Below, in pieces: positions 44,601 through 52,572 of a stretch of DNA of 64,000 nt. The translations under genes and the position numbers were made by a program. The stretch is from NCBI GenBank assembly GCA_023251255.1, contig JAHEZD010000010.1, forward strand, positions 10,492 to 74,491, read 5' to 3'. Positions within the stretch are counted from its first letter, which is position 1. Each line of letters opens with the position of its first letter. The notes under the pieces were generated by a model. The model was not told the DNA's origin. It ran no database searches and was given only the letters and a program-made list of their open reading frames with translations. Source of the DNA: Chitinophagaceae bacterium (GTDB lineage: Bacteria; Bacteroidota; Bacteroidia; Chitinophagales; Chitinophagaceae).

Positions 44601-45863
44601 ATGAAAAGAACGAAAATATTCCTCACGCTGTTTTTTATGTACCTGTTGTTGGTATGTATGGCGTATGGACAGATGGGGATGAACTATCCCATTAAGCATT
44701 CCAACAATATCCTGATTGATAAGAATTTCTATTTCATCACGGTGCTTTCAAGGGATAAACAGGCTTGCGAAGCTTTGCAGAAAAACAAAGTTCTATCTGC
44801 TTATTTGGATAACCAGAAGCAACAGATAAAGGTGCATAGTACAGATACTTGTATGACTCCTGTTTCCTTGCTCAATGATTTCAAATGGCAGACAGATACA
44901 ACAGCTTTATGCGAAGTGCTGGGCAATATATATGAAGCAAACAAAAATGTTTTTGATGCCATCATTGACAAAGAACTCAGACCATCAGGTTGCTATATTT
45001 TATTCAACACCCGAAGCAATAAAGAATATTTTTTGTCCTGTTGGAAGGAGACATTCAAGGGGGTTAATACAATTATCAATCATTATGGATTGAACAAAGG
45101 CTTCAGGTATCCTTCGATTGATTCGGCGAGTTATGATGTGAACGGTACCTATTATACCCATTACCTGAAAGGCTATCTCCTGTACCAAGCTGGAGCAGTT
45201 AAGGGATTGAAACTTTTCTACCAACCTTCTTTGGAAATAGCATTGGCACTGATGCAGAAAAATGGCAGGACGGAACCAGCGAACTACGAACCATTAGGGA
45301 ACGGCGAAAACAAACAAGCAGTTGTACAGGTCGGGAGGACAAAGTTTGAAAACTATACTTACTCTGTTATACTGGTTCCTGGGCAGGGGCCGGAAATAGC
45401 AGGCGTTGCCATTGACCCTATTGGCAAACAAAGATGTGACCTTGCAGCAATAAGCTACAAGCAAAAGCTTTCACCTTTCATCATCGTAAGCGGTGGCAAT
45501 GTGCATCCTTTCCATACGCCTTACACGGAAGCACTGGAGATGAAAAAATACCTAATGGAACATGACAGCATCCCTGAATCAGCTATCATCATCGAACCGC
45601 AGGCCAGGCATACGACAACCAATTTCAGGAACGCTGCAAGGCTCATGATACGGTATGGGATACCCATAGACAAGAAGGCTTTATGTGTAAGCTCGGAAGA
45701 CCAGGTTGCTTATATCCTGAACGGAAATTTCGATAAACGCAATATCAGGGAAATGGGGTACGTACCCTATACGGGGAAGGAAAAACTATCGGGTACGGGG
45801 GTAGTTTTCTACCCTGTAAGGGACTGCCTGCAGATAGACCCTATTGACCCATTGGACCCTTAA
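44601..45863 (+). CDS. Exported YdcF/SanA-like DUF218 protein
   Basis: 420 residues with a signal peptide (MKRTKIFLTLFFMYLLLVCM). The C-terminal part, from about residue 245, has the DUF218 core: YSVILVPGQGPEI, FIIVSGGNVHPFHTPYTEAL, a MKKYLMEHDSIPESAIIIEP stretch, and ARHTTTNFRNAARLM. Proteins of this family (YdcF, SanA, ElyC) act at the envelope, and some influence peptidoglycan or colanic-type glycan synthesis; the reaction is unknown. The N-terminal 240 residues are not recognised and make this longer than the usual 200-260. It is a single-gene unit between terminators and the next conserved element. Confidence 0.75.
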   Translation: MKRTKIFLTLFFMYLLLVCMAYGQMGMNYPIKHSNNILIDKNFYFITVLSRDKQACEALQKNKVLSAYLDNQKQQIKVHSTDTCMTPVSLLNDFKWQTDTTALCEVLGNIYEANKNVFDAIIDKELRPSGCYILFNTRSNKEYFLSCWKETFKGVNTIINHYGLNKGFRYPSIDSASYDVNGTYYTHYLKGYLLYQAGAVKGLKLFYQPSLEIALALMQKNGRTEPANYEPLGNGENKQAVVQVGRTKFENYTYSVILVPGQGPEIAGVAIDPIGKQRCDLAAISYKQKLSPFIIVSGGNVHPFHTPYTEALEMKKYLMEHDSIPESAIIIEPQARHTTTNFRNAARLMIRYGIPIDKKALCVSSEDQVAYILNGNFDKRNIREMGYVPYTGKEKLSGTGVVFYPVRDCLQIDPIDPLDP

Positions 45864-45976
45864 AAAACAACAGTTCTTATATAAGAGATTCATATAGCTG
45901 GCAGCCCCGTTCATAGTGTTGCCTTGGCTAAGGGGTAACAGTCCTGTTGCCCCAACAAATGTCTCACGTGTATTTT

Positions 45977-46017
45977 TTAGTTTTTGAACAACCAGGTGTT
46001 CTGTCCAGTCTGCCTGT
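45977..46017 (+). promoter_or_regulatory. Conserved upstream element, copy 2
   Basis: TTAGTTT (45977-45983) and the 26-base block 45992-46017 repeat the layout seen before the YdcF-like gene, with eight bases instead of six between the parts. The DsbD start lies 74 bases further on. Confidence 0.5.
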
Positions 46018-46091
46018 CATTGATCGTTGGGTAGCATGATCAATACGGGAAGCAATCGGAAGGTTGCTTCCCTTTATAAAACAATGAACCA

Positions 46092-47984
46092 TTGAAGAAA
46101 CTGATTTTTATATTGCTTGCTTGTCTGTCTGCTCCGGTGCTACATGCACAGGACAATACTGCGGTGCAATGGAAGGTTGCATTGCAACAGATTGACAGTT
46201 CACATTATGTTGTACATGCCACTGCAACACCTTTAAAGGGATGGTATGTGTATGGTGCGAACAAAGTGAATGAAGTGGAAGGGGTAGCGTTTAGCTGGAG
46301 CAACGAAAATGTTGTTGCTGATGGGAAGGTAGAAAGTGATGTGCAACCTGTTTTGATCAAAGACAAAATATTCAATACAACAGTATCAGCATTTGAAGGA
46401 ACAGTCATTTTTTCTCAACAGGTAAAATTGAATGGTAAAATTCCTTCATTCAAACTCAATGTTACAGGGTTTGCGGGTAACGGTGCGGAGTTCCTACCAA
46501 TTGATTACAGTAACATCATTACATTAAATGAAAACACTCCCAGTAATACTGGCAATCAAATTCTGCTTGCCGGTGTTGATGTTGCTCATCCTGTTGCTGA
46601 TTGCGGTAAGACTATTGAAAGGGATAAAGGACTGTTGGGTATCTTTTTCCTAGGTGTTGTTGGTGGGTTGATTGCACTTATAACGCCTTGCGTATTCCCT
46701 ATGATACCAGTAACGGTTTCGTTCTTTACCAATAAGAAAGAGATCAAGGGAACACGTAATGCTATACTCTATGGATTGTTTATTTTCCTTATCTATATAT
46801 CGGCAAGTGTGCCTTTCCATTTGATTGGCAATATTGACCCGCAGATATTCAACACCATTTCCACCAGTGTCGTTGTTAACCTAATCTTCTTTGTTGTCTT
46901 CATTGCCTTTGCACTGTCCTTCTTTGGGGTCTTTGAATTGACACTCCCTTCTTCCATCGCCAACAAAGCAGACAGCAAAGCCGGGCTGCATGTTGGCGGT
47001 ATCTTTTTTATGGCACTCACACTTGCCATTGTTTCCTTCAGTTGCACTGGACCGATACTCGGTTCATTGCTCGTTAGTTCTATTTCATCCGACAAAGGTG
47101 CCTGGCAACTGACTGCTGGTATGGGTGGTTTCGGTTTTGCTCTGGCATTGCCCTTTGCATTGTTTGCACTTTTTCCGCATTGGATGAATAAGTTACCCAA
47201 GAGTGGTGGATGGTTAAGCACCGTGAAGAAAACATTGGCATTTGTGGAACTGGGTTTGACACTCAAGTTTTTAAGCAATGCCGATTTGGTGAAGCATTGG
47301 GGATTGCTCAAAAGGGAAACCTTTATTGGTTTATGGATTGTAATTGCTTCGCTGTTGGCTTTGTATTTATTGGGTGTTATCAAGCTTGGTAAACACAAAG
47401 AAAACATTGGTAACGCAAGGATGATGGCTGGTGCTTTTGTGTTGCTGTTTGCACTCTACCTCACACCTGGATTGACACAGACAAAATATGCCAATCTCAA
47501 ATTGTTGAGTGGTTTCCCACCGCCGTTGAGTTACAGTATTTATGGAAAGGACAATGTTTTAAATAAGGGTGTTGAACCTGATGTCATCAATGACTACGCT
47601 GCTGCTTTAGCCATGTCCAGACAGCAGCACAAACCTATACTCATCGACTTCACGGGATGGGCCTGCGTGAACTGCCGCAAGATGGAGGAACAGGTATGGA
47701 CAAAGCCTGAAGTGGCGGCACTGATCAAAGAAAAGTTCATTCTTGTTTCGTTGTATGTGGATGATCGAAAAACATTGCCAGCAGAGCAACAATTCGTGTA
47801 TGAAGGAAAGGAAGTAAAGACAACAGGTGATTTATATGCTTTAATGGAAAGCGTGAATTTCAAACAGGCAACGCAACCGTTGTATGCCATCATTGGGGAA
47901 GATGGCAAATTGATGAATTGGCCAGTTGGTTATACGCCTGATGCAACGAAGTATGCGGCGTGGCTGGAATGTGGTGGTAAATGA
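46092..47984 (+). CDS. dsbD: Thiol:disulfide interchange protein DsbD
   Basis: 630 residues with all three DsbD parts: signal peptide and N-terminal thiol domain, eight membrane helices with the redox cysteines in LITPCVFPMIP (near 199) and SFSCTGPILG (near 317), and a C-terminal thioredoxin domain with CVNC (near 526-529, GWACVNCRKMEEQVW). It carries electrons from cytoplasmic thioredoxin to periplasmic proteins such as the TlpA-like protein upstream. The start is a TTG at 46092, chosen because it gives a clean signal peptide (MKKLIFILLACLSAPVLHAQ); the ATG 8 bases earlier is followed at once by a stop. Confidence 0.95.
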   Translation: MKKLIFILLACLSAPVLHAQDNTAVQWKVALQQIDSSHYVVHATATPLKGWYVYGANKVNEVEGVAFSWSNENVVADGKVESDVQPVLIKDKIFNTTVSAFEGTVIFSQQVKLNGKIPSFKLNVTGFAGNGAEFLPIDYSNIITLNENTPSNTGNQILLAGVDVAHPVADCGKTIERDKGLLGIFFLGVVGGLIALITPCVFPMIPVTVSFFTNKKEIKGTRNAILYGLFIFLIYISASVPFHLIGNIDPQIFNTISTSVVVNLIFFVVFIAFALSFFGVFELTLPSSIANKADSKAGLHVGGIFFMALTLAIVSFSCTGPILGSLLVSSISSDKGAWQLTAGMGGFGFALALPFALFALFPHWMNKLPKSGGWLSTVKKTLAFVELGLTLKFLSNADLVKHWGLLKRETFIGLWIVIASLLALYLLGVIKLGKHKENIGNARMMAGAFVLLFALYLTPGLTQTKYANLKLLSGFPPPLSYSIYGKDNVLNKGVEPDVINDYAAALAMSRQQHKPILIDFTGWACVNCRKMEEQVWTKPEVAALIKEKFILVSLYVDDRKTLPAEQQFVYEGKEVKTTGDLYALMESVNFKQATQPLYAIIGEDGKLMNWPVGYTPDATKYAAWLECGGK

Positions 47985-48072
47985 TTTTTATGAAAAGCTT
48001 TTTCAAAGCACAGTAGAACAAGGTCAAGGTATTTCCATGCAGGGGCCAGTGTAGATTTTTCTCATATTCACC

Positions 48073-48103
48073 GGCCTGCTGTTTTTACAGCGGGGCCTTT
48101 TAA
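48073..48103 (+). terminator. Terminator-like hairpin after dsbD
   Basis: GGCC, then GCTG, pairs with CAGC and GGCC around the loop TTTTTA, followed by TTTT. It lies about 90 bases past the dsbD stop. Confidence 0.6.
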
Positions 48104-48136
48104 CAGGTGCTGTGCTTTTAAGATATTGATTGCCGA

Positions 48137-48158
48137 ACCACAGTCGGCCGATTGTGGT
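48137..48158. repeat. 22-base near-palindrome
   Basis: ACCACA and TGTGGT flank TCGGCCGA; only two symmetric positions (G opposite T) break perfect symmetry. It may be an operator or the core of a structured RNA. Confidence 0.5.
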
Positions 48159-48200
48159 AAGCATGGCTACTCCGTTAGCTGTGTGCACCCGAGCAATCCG

Positions 48201-48230
48201 CTACCCCCGCAAGGGGGTAGTTTGTTTTGG
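48201..48230 (+). terminator. Intrinsic terminator
   Basis: The perfect stem CTACCCCC/GGGGGTAG with GCAA tetraloop (48201-48220) is followed by TTTGTTTT. No coding frame ends just before it, so it would end a transcript starting within this intergenic region or reading through from dsbD. Confidence 0.75.
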
Positions 48231-48252
48231 GGGCATTTCCAAAAAAATCAAC

Positions 48253-48281
48253 TTGTAGATTGAATGGAATTTTTATATTTG
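48253..48281 (+). promoter_or_regulatory. Bacteroidota-type promoter
   Basis: TATATTTG at 48274-48281 fits the -7 consensus TAnnTTTG, with TTG at 48253-48255 as the -33 box. Transcription would start near 48288, leaving a leader of about 140 bases before the start at 48430. Confidence 0.6.
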
Positions 48282-48429
48282 TGATAGGTGTTTTTGGTAT
48301 GCCTGCTCGTTCGTGCGAAGATTTCATCAACCAATAACAAGATAATATAACCTTCAGAGCTTATTATCCGAACACAGTATACGAACGCAATATCTCAGGA
48401 TGATAGTCTTTGAATTAAAGGATTATATT

Positions 48430-48885
48430 ATGAACACTATCGACTACTTCAAGCTTCAAGCAAAAAACCTACACAGGGATTTCAAGACACAAACCCTAGT
48501 TGTTGACAAAGAGACAGGCGGCCTTCAGTACGAGTACTCGCCGAAGTATTTTCACATTGACCATCTCATTTCAGACTTTGATATCGATGAGGAGAATTTT
48601 ACCCTCATGAACGCACAGCATATCATCGCCAAGATTGCAGACTTTGATCAATGGAATACTCTGATAAAAGTATCTCCGCCAGAATTGGAACTTGCGAAAT
48701 TATTATTTGAGCACCAGGATAAAATTGATTTGACTTCATGGCAATTTTATATTGCCGATGCTCAATCCATGAATGAACAGGAACTCGACGCAGAGATTCA
48801 AGTAGAAATATTCAAACAGGTGGTTATTGAAGAGAATATTTTTGACATGGTCATGGAGAGTTACCTTATCAAGCATGACTATTGA
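48430..48885 (+). CDS. Conserved hypothetical protein
   Basis: 151 residues from the ATG at 48430 (MNTIDYFKLQAKNLHRDFKT). An ATG 30 bases earlier is in frame but adds residues unlike the rest. The opening and the YSPKYFHIDHLISDFDIDEE and NFTLMNAQHIIAKIADFDQW stretches look like a family spread over Bacteroidota and Proteobacteria, often seen beside mobile genes. The protein is acidic and helical, without signal or membrane segment. The promoter and long leader upstream suggest regulated single-gene expression. Function unknown. Confidence 0.65.
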   Translation: MNTIDYFKLQAKNLHRDFKTQTLVVDKETGGLQYEYSPKYFHIDHLISDFDIDEENFTLMNAQHIIAKIADFDQWNTLIKVSPPELELAKLLFEHQDKIDLTSWQFYIADAQSMNEQELDAEIQVEIFKQVVIEENIFDMVMESYLIKHDY

Positions 48886-49029
48886 TGATTACTCTGTAAT
48901 GATTTGATTGATGTTTCGGTGTTGCAGGGTTGCTGCTAACGAACAAGTATTGCTGCTGGTGGGGTATTTGATGCTATGTCTGCCCAATTTGGCAGCAATA
49001 CTTTGTTGTCTGCTGGCTTTTCTGTTGTT

Positions 49030-49722
49030 CTATTTCACAATTATAGATTGACCTTTGAACATTTGGTTATCATCCTTTGAAGTCGGAGAAAGGGTTATCC
49101 CTTTTATTTTAACCTGCTCAGTATTTGAAAAGACTCTATTAAAATCCTTCAGAAAACTAAGCAGAGTTATGTCGGAAGATTGTTGAATATTATTAAAGCT
49201 TCGGATATAGTCGAATAAATTGAATTTACTTCTTATTCTTTTACCCTCCTCTGAATAAATTGTTGTTACACCAGTTACAGCATTGTGACGCACTTCGTGA
49301 TGACCTGTCATAGCTGAAACTCCCCCGACAGGAATCATCGAACTTGGTTTTACGTAAAGCGTTTTCGGTAAAAGATGTTGTCTATGAGTAATTATCTCTG
49401 AAGGCAAATGAAATAACGGTAATGCGTAAAAAACATCCCATCCAAGTAACTCCAGAATATATAATCTTAAATGTTGATCTTGTGTCGCTGTTCTATTAAG
49501 ATGATATAAATATTCTTTTTTCCGCTTCCTATATTCTGCTCTTTTGTATTGTATCAAAAAAGGTTTGCTTGCTCCAGGAAATCCAATTGAAGTATCAAAA
49601 CCGTATGTAGCTTCTTGCGGTTGTGAAGGTGCTAATATATATGGTCTGACACCTGTAACTACATAAAAATAGTTAACTAACTCTGTCGTTAAATTCAGTT
49701 CAACTGTTTTTTCCGAAATCAT
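49030..49722 (-). CDS. Unknown protein with a possible nuclease-like N-terminus
   Basis: 230 residues. After MISEKTVELNLTTELVNYFY the segment YGFDTSIGFPGASKPFLIQY followed by KRAEY has the E, D and QxK spacing of some restriction-like nucleases (acidic residue, D in GFD, then a Q-Y-K strand). This match is weak. The rest is not recognised. It is 231 bases from the start-proximal side of the next leftward gene's end, so it may or may not be co-transcribed with the HEPN-like gene at 49954. The reading frame is intact and codon use looks normal for the AT-rich accessory parts of this window. Confidence 0.5.
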   Translation of the reverse strand: MISEKTVELNLTTELVNYFYVVTGVRPYILAPSQPQEATYGFDTSIGFPGASKPFLIQYKRAEYRKRKKEYLYHLNRTATQDQHLRLYILELLGWDVFYALPLFHLPSEIITHRQHLLPKTLYVKPSSMIPVGGVSAMTGHHEVRHNAVTGVTTIYSEEGKRIRSKFNLFDYIRSFNNIQQSSDITLLSFLKDFNRVFSNTEQVKIKGITLSPTSKDDNQMFKGQSIIVK

Positions 49723-49953
49723 GTTAAGAGTATTAATTTGTTAAGCTTGCAGCCAACGTTCGAGTATTTGCGAAGGCAGGGAATTTATTGATTGTCCAAT
49801 CCGGTATGAATGCCCAATTGAAAATATCTTGCTGAAGTTAAGAGCTAAAGCTGAACATTGAACGTCGAGCTCGAATCGCTACTGATACTTGCACATAATT
49901 GATATTATATTGTCCAACCCTGCTTTTGCAAATAGTTTTGTTGGCGGTAGTAA

Positions 49954-50598
49954 TTACTCATCACAAAGTCTGTCAAACTTTCTTAAGAATGCTCTTTTTC
50001 TATCATCAGATGCTAACAAGTCTGTTTTGTAATGTGTATTTACAAAGTCGGTCAAAGCATTATAGAAATCGTCTCTATAAACTATTATTTCAGTTGCTGT
50101 TGTCTCTGTTAGAATATTTGATGAAGATTTGCCCCAAATTGTCCATTTATTATTTGTTCTTGCCTCGTGCAATAAACCACAACGAACATTACTATAAAAT
50201 GATTCCGTCAATGCATTGTCAAAGTGAGCAGAAAAAGGTTGCCGCTGAGTTAAAAAGTCTACAAATATCTGTCCGCTTGCAGAATATTCAAATTGTCCAA
50301 GCGGTGGGTCGTGTCGCCTAACATATCTGTAATTAATTCCCTGGTAAGTGGTTTCTAAAAATTCAATAAGGGAACATATAATTGTCATAATAGAAAATCC
50401 TTCACCACTATAACAGCCATCTTGTTTTATAGAATTGATTGGGTCTAAGTAACGGTCTTTTAATCTTGTTTTAAAATAGTCATTGAATACAGTATTCCAA
50501 ATTGCTGAATTGGTGAAATCATTCAAAGTCGGTCTAACTGTTAGCCAATCTGAAACTGTTTTTCGTCCTGCGATGTATGTCGTTAATGGTAGTTGCAT
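49954..50598 (-). CDS. HEPN-like protein with RCGLLH motif
   Basis: 214 residues. RCGLLH at 139-144, in SFYSNVRCGLLHEARTNNKW, is an R-x4-H motif of the kind seen in HEPN-domain proteins, with the N..V.RCG..HEA context found in a group of stand-alone HEPN-like proteins. The surrounding chain is helical. No antitoxin-like partner adjoins it; the nearest gene on the same strand is the unknown protein 231 bases downstream. It is AT-rich compared with the envelope genes on either side, consistent with later acquisition. Confidence 0.58.
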   Translation of the reverse strand: MQLPLTTYIAGRKTVSDWLTVRPTLNDFTNSAIWNTVFNDYFKTRLKDRYLDPINSIKQDGCYSGEGFSIMTIICSLIEFLETTYQGINYRYVRRHDPPLGQFEYSASGQIFVDFLTQRQPFSAHFDNALTESFYSNVRCGLLHEARTNNKWTIWGKSSSNILTETTATEIIVYRDDFYNALTDFVNTHYKTDLLASDDRKRAFLRKFDRLCDE

Positions 50599-50780
50599 TT
50601 TTTATTGCATGTCAATTCATGCATTTGTGCAAGTTAGTATTCAAACTTTCACAAAGCAAACTACTGTAAGTGTATTTATGAAACTGCTTTGAACATACCA
50701 TGTTTGCAACAATTGGCTTTACCAATGGGGCTGGCATATATTCGAGACAAAGGGATGTTCAGTGGAAATACCTGAAAAAA

Positions 50781-50811
50781 GGGGAAAAATCCCCATTGCA
50801 GGGGAAAATCC
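50781..50811. repeat. GGGGAAAAATCCCC hairpin with a following partial repeat
   Basis: GGGGAAAAATCCCC (50781-50794) can fold back on itself and is followed by GGGGAAAATCC (50801-50811). It lies 60-90 bases upstream of the retropepsin-like gene at 50870 and could be a regulator site for it. Confidence 0.4.
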
Positions 50812-50869
50812 GGTGAAGTAATTTTAGGATTGTTCTATTGAATAAAATCAACAACCTAAATTTTCAATA

Positions 50870-51919
50870 ATGAAACCCTTACTTACGCTCTTACTTTTTG
50901 CACCTCTTTTATTGCTGGCTCAGCCCAATACAAACCAGTCTTTTGGTGTTTCAACAGATATGTATATTGTCAATGGCAGGTTGCCATATATAGATGTCAA
51001 TATGAAAGGGCACAATTGCATACCTGCAAACCCTAATTGTTTGCAAGGTAAATTTCTGCTTGACTATGGTACCGACACTTCAACAATAGATGTTTACGGT
51101 TTTCCAGGTGACTATATAACTTATGTCCCCAACAAGAATTATACGATCAATCTTTTTCAAACTTCCTTTACCTCTTACTTCTATGATAACCAAGGATACC
51201 ATTACTATAATTTGAATGGGGTCCGACAGGCAGGAATATTGGGTACCGATTTCTTATCACAGCATATTATTACATTGGACTATGACAACAGGAAGGCTTA
51301 TTGCGGAGATACCTCAATGCCCGATTTGCATTTTAATAAATTAAAGAGCCTCGGATTCATTCCAGCTTCAATGAAAGGTTATTTTAGCAACGATGAGAAA
51401 AAGCTTCTTGATCTCAAACTACCTCAAAAGAATAACAACCCAGCTATACCATTGTATATTGGGGAAACTAATAACTATGTGCAATGCCCAGCACAGCTTG
51501 ATCCTGGTTATGATGATAATTTTTACACCAATAAGGGTATTCGTATTACCAATGTAATAAACATAAACAAAGCATATTTTGATACTTTAGTCAAACAGCA
51601 TATTATCAGCGGTGTTGATAAAAATGATCCAATCTTACTAGGTAACCGAAATTCTGCGGATACACTCTACAAGTGTGTGTTTACTGGAAGTTTTGATATT
51701 AAAATTCTTGGGGTAAATGCTGAAAGCATTTTAAAACGGAATTCTTCTCAATGGAATGTGTATTTAAAGATATCATCTCAAGAAGGATTGGCCGCAGGCG
51801 GCATCACAACATTCCCATTTCCTGCTGCACAAATCGGGGCTAGCCTTCTTACTCAATGTTCCAGAGTCATATTTGATCCTTTTTTATCGCTACTCTGGTT
51901 TCAAGAAAAGACTCAATGA
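50870..51919 (+). CDS. Exported retropepsin-like protein
   Basis: 349 residues with a signal peptide (MKPLLTLLLFAPLLLLAQ). KFLLDYGTDTSTIDVYG (D65) and later RQAGILGTDFLSQHIITLDY follow the layout of bacterial retropepsin-like aspartic proteases: a strand with D-x-G-T/S and, about 60 residues later, ILG-x-DFL before a beta strand with DY. The catalytic triad reads D-Y-G where D-T-G or D-S-G is usual, so activity is uncertain. Its neighbours at 51943 and 52573 are also exported, and the three may form a small secretion group. The fold is a reasonable guess; proteolysis is not shown. Confidence 0.55.
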   Translation: MKPLLTLLLFAPLLLLAQPNTNQSFGVSTDMYIVNGRLPYIDVNMKGHNCIPANPNCLQGKFLLDYGTDTSTIDVYGFPGDYITYVPNKNYTINLFQTSFTSYFYDNQGYHYYNLNGVRQAGILGTDFLSQHIITLDYDNRKAYCGDTSMPDLHFNKLKSLGFIPASMKGYFSNDEKKLLDLKLPQKNNNPAIPLYIGETNNYVQCPAQLDPGYDDNFYTNKGIRITNVININKAYFDTLVKQHIISGVDKNDPILLGNRNSADTLYKCVFTGSFDIKILGVNAESILKRNSSQWNVYLKISSQEGLAAGGITTFPFPAAQIGASLLTQCSRVIFDPFLSLLWFQEKTQ

Positions 51920-51942
51920 AAAAAAATAAATGCCCTTGAATA

Positions 51943-52548
51943 ATGATAAAGCAACTATATACAATCCTTTTCTTTTTTTCCTGCATACATGTAGCAAATG
52001 GACAACAAGCATCTGTTCGGTTTGTACTTAATGACACGTTTCAGAGTGTAAAAAGAAATTTTAAGGATTCTGCTTTAAAAGCACTTCGAATCGAAGCAGA
52101 GGTGTTGTCTTCCCAAGAATTTAAAGACTCCTTAATTAAGTACACTTTTAGCTGTAAGAACAACACGGTATCCCCTTGTGACTGTTTACATGAGAACAAC
52201 ACTTGTAACGAAGCAGTTAGGATACCAGGATTGACAGTGTACAATGCCCTATTAAGGGATAGCGTTGTAAATATTAAATTGATTGTTGCGAAAGCAAGCT
52301 TTAGGCTAAGGCATTTTTCCAAAACCTATGGATCATCCTGCCCTTGTTACTACATTACAACAACATATACCTGGTGGCTTGCAAACGATGATCTGCCTTT
52401 GACCTATTATTATGCTGCCCACCTCGCACATGAATACGCCCATATCACAGGATATATCCACGGTGACCAACCTTTATCTGATGACGTTGCTTACGTGGTT
52501 GGGAATATTGTTGAGAATATTTTAAAAAGACGAGCCGGGGTTTTATGA
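51943..52548 (+). CDS. Small exported protein with a metzincin-type zinc motif
   Basis: 201 residues with a signal peptide to about VANGQ. Residues 163-173, HEYAHITGYIH, fit HExxHxxGxxH exactly, the metal-binding motif of metzincin metallopeptidases. Several Cys residues (C71, C79, C81, C88 and CPC near 133-135) suggest disulfides. At about 180 mature residues it is near the small end for such enzymes and I do not see a Met-turn with certainty. It begins 23 bases after the retropepsin-like gene and 24 bases before the GH8 gene, so all three are probably co-transcribed. Confidence 0.6.
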   Translation: MIKQLYTILFFFSCIHVANGQQASVRFVLNDTFQSVKRNFKDSALKALRIEAEVLSSQEFKDSLIKYTFSCKNNTVSPCDCLHENNTCNEAVRIPGLTVYNALLRDSVVNIKLIVAKASFRLRHFSKTYGSSCPCYYITTTYTWWLANDDLPLTYYYAAHLAHEYAHITGYIHGDQPLSDDVAYVVGNIVENILKRRAGVL

Positions 52549-52572
52549 TTTCTAAGACGTAACCATAATTGT

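Larger units (their letters stand above)
47985..48429. other. Structured intergenic region after dsbD
   Basis: 445 bases that hold two terminator-like hairpins, a 22-base near-palindrome and a good promoter for the next gene, each listed separately. GC-rich islands and runs of pairing make a non-coding RNA between about 48070 and 48225 possible. Confidence 0.5.

Noticed and set aside
49899-50321. A 140-codon plus-strand frame
   Set aside because: It is opposite the HEPN-like gene and has the Leu/Tyr-rich composition of an antisense shadow.
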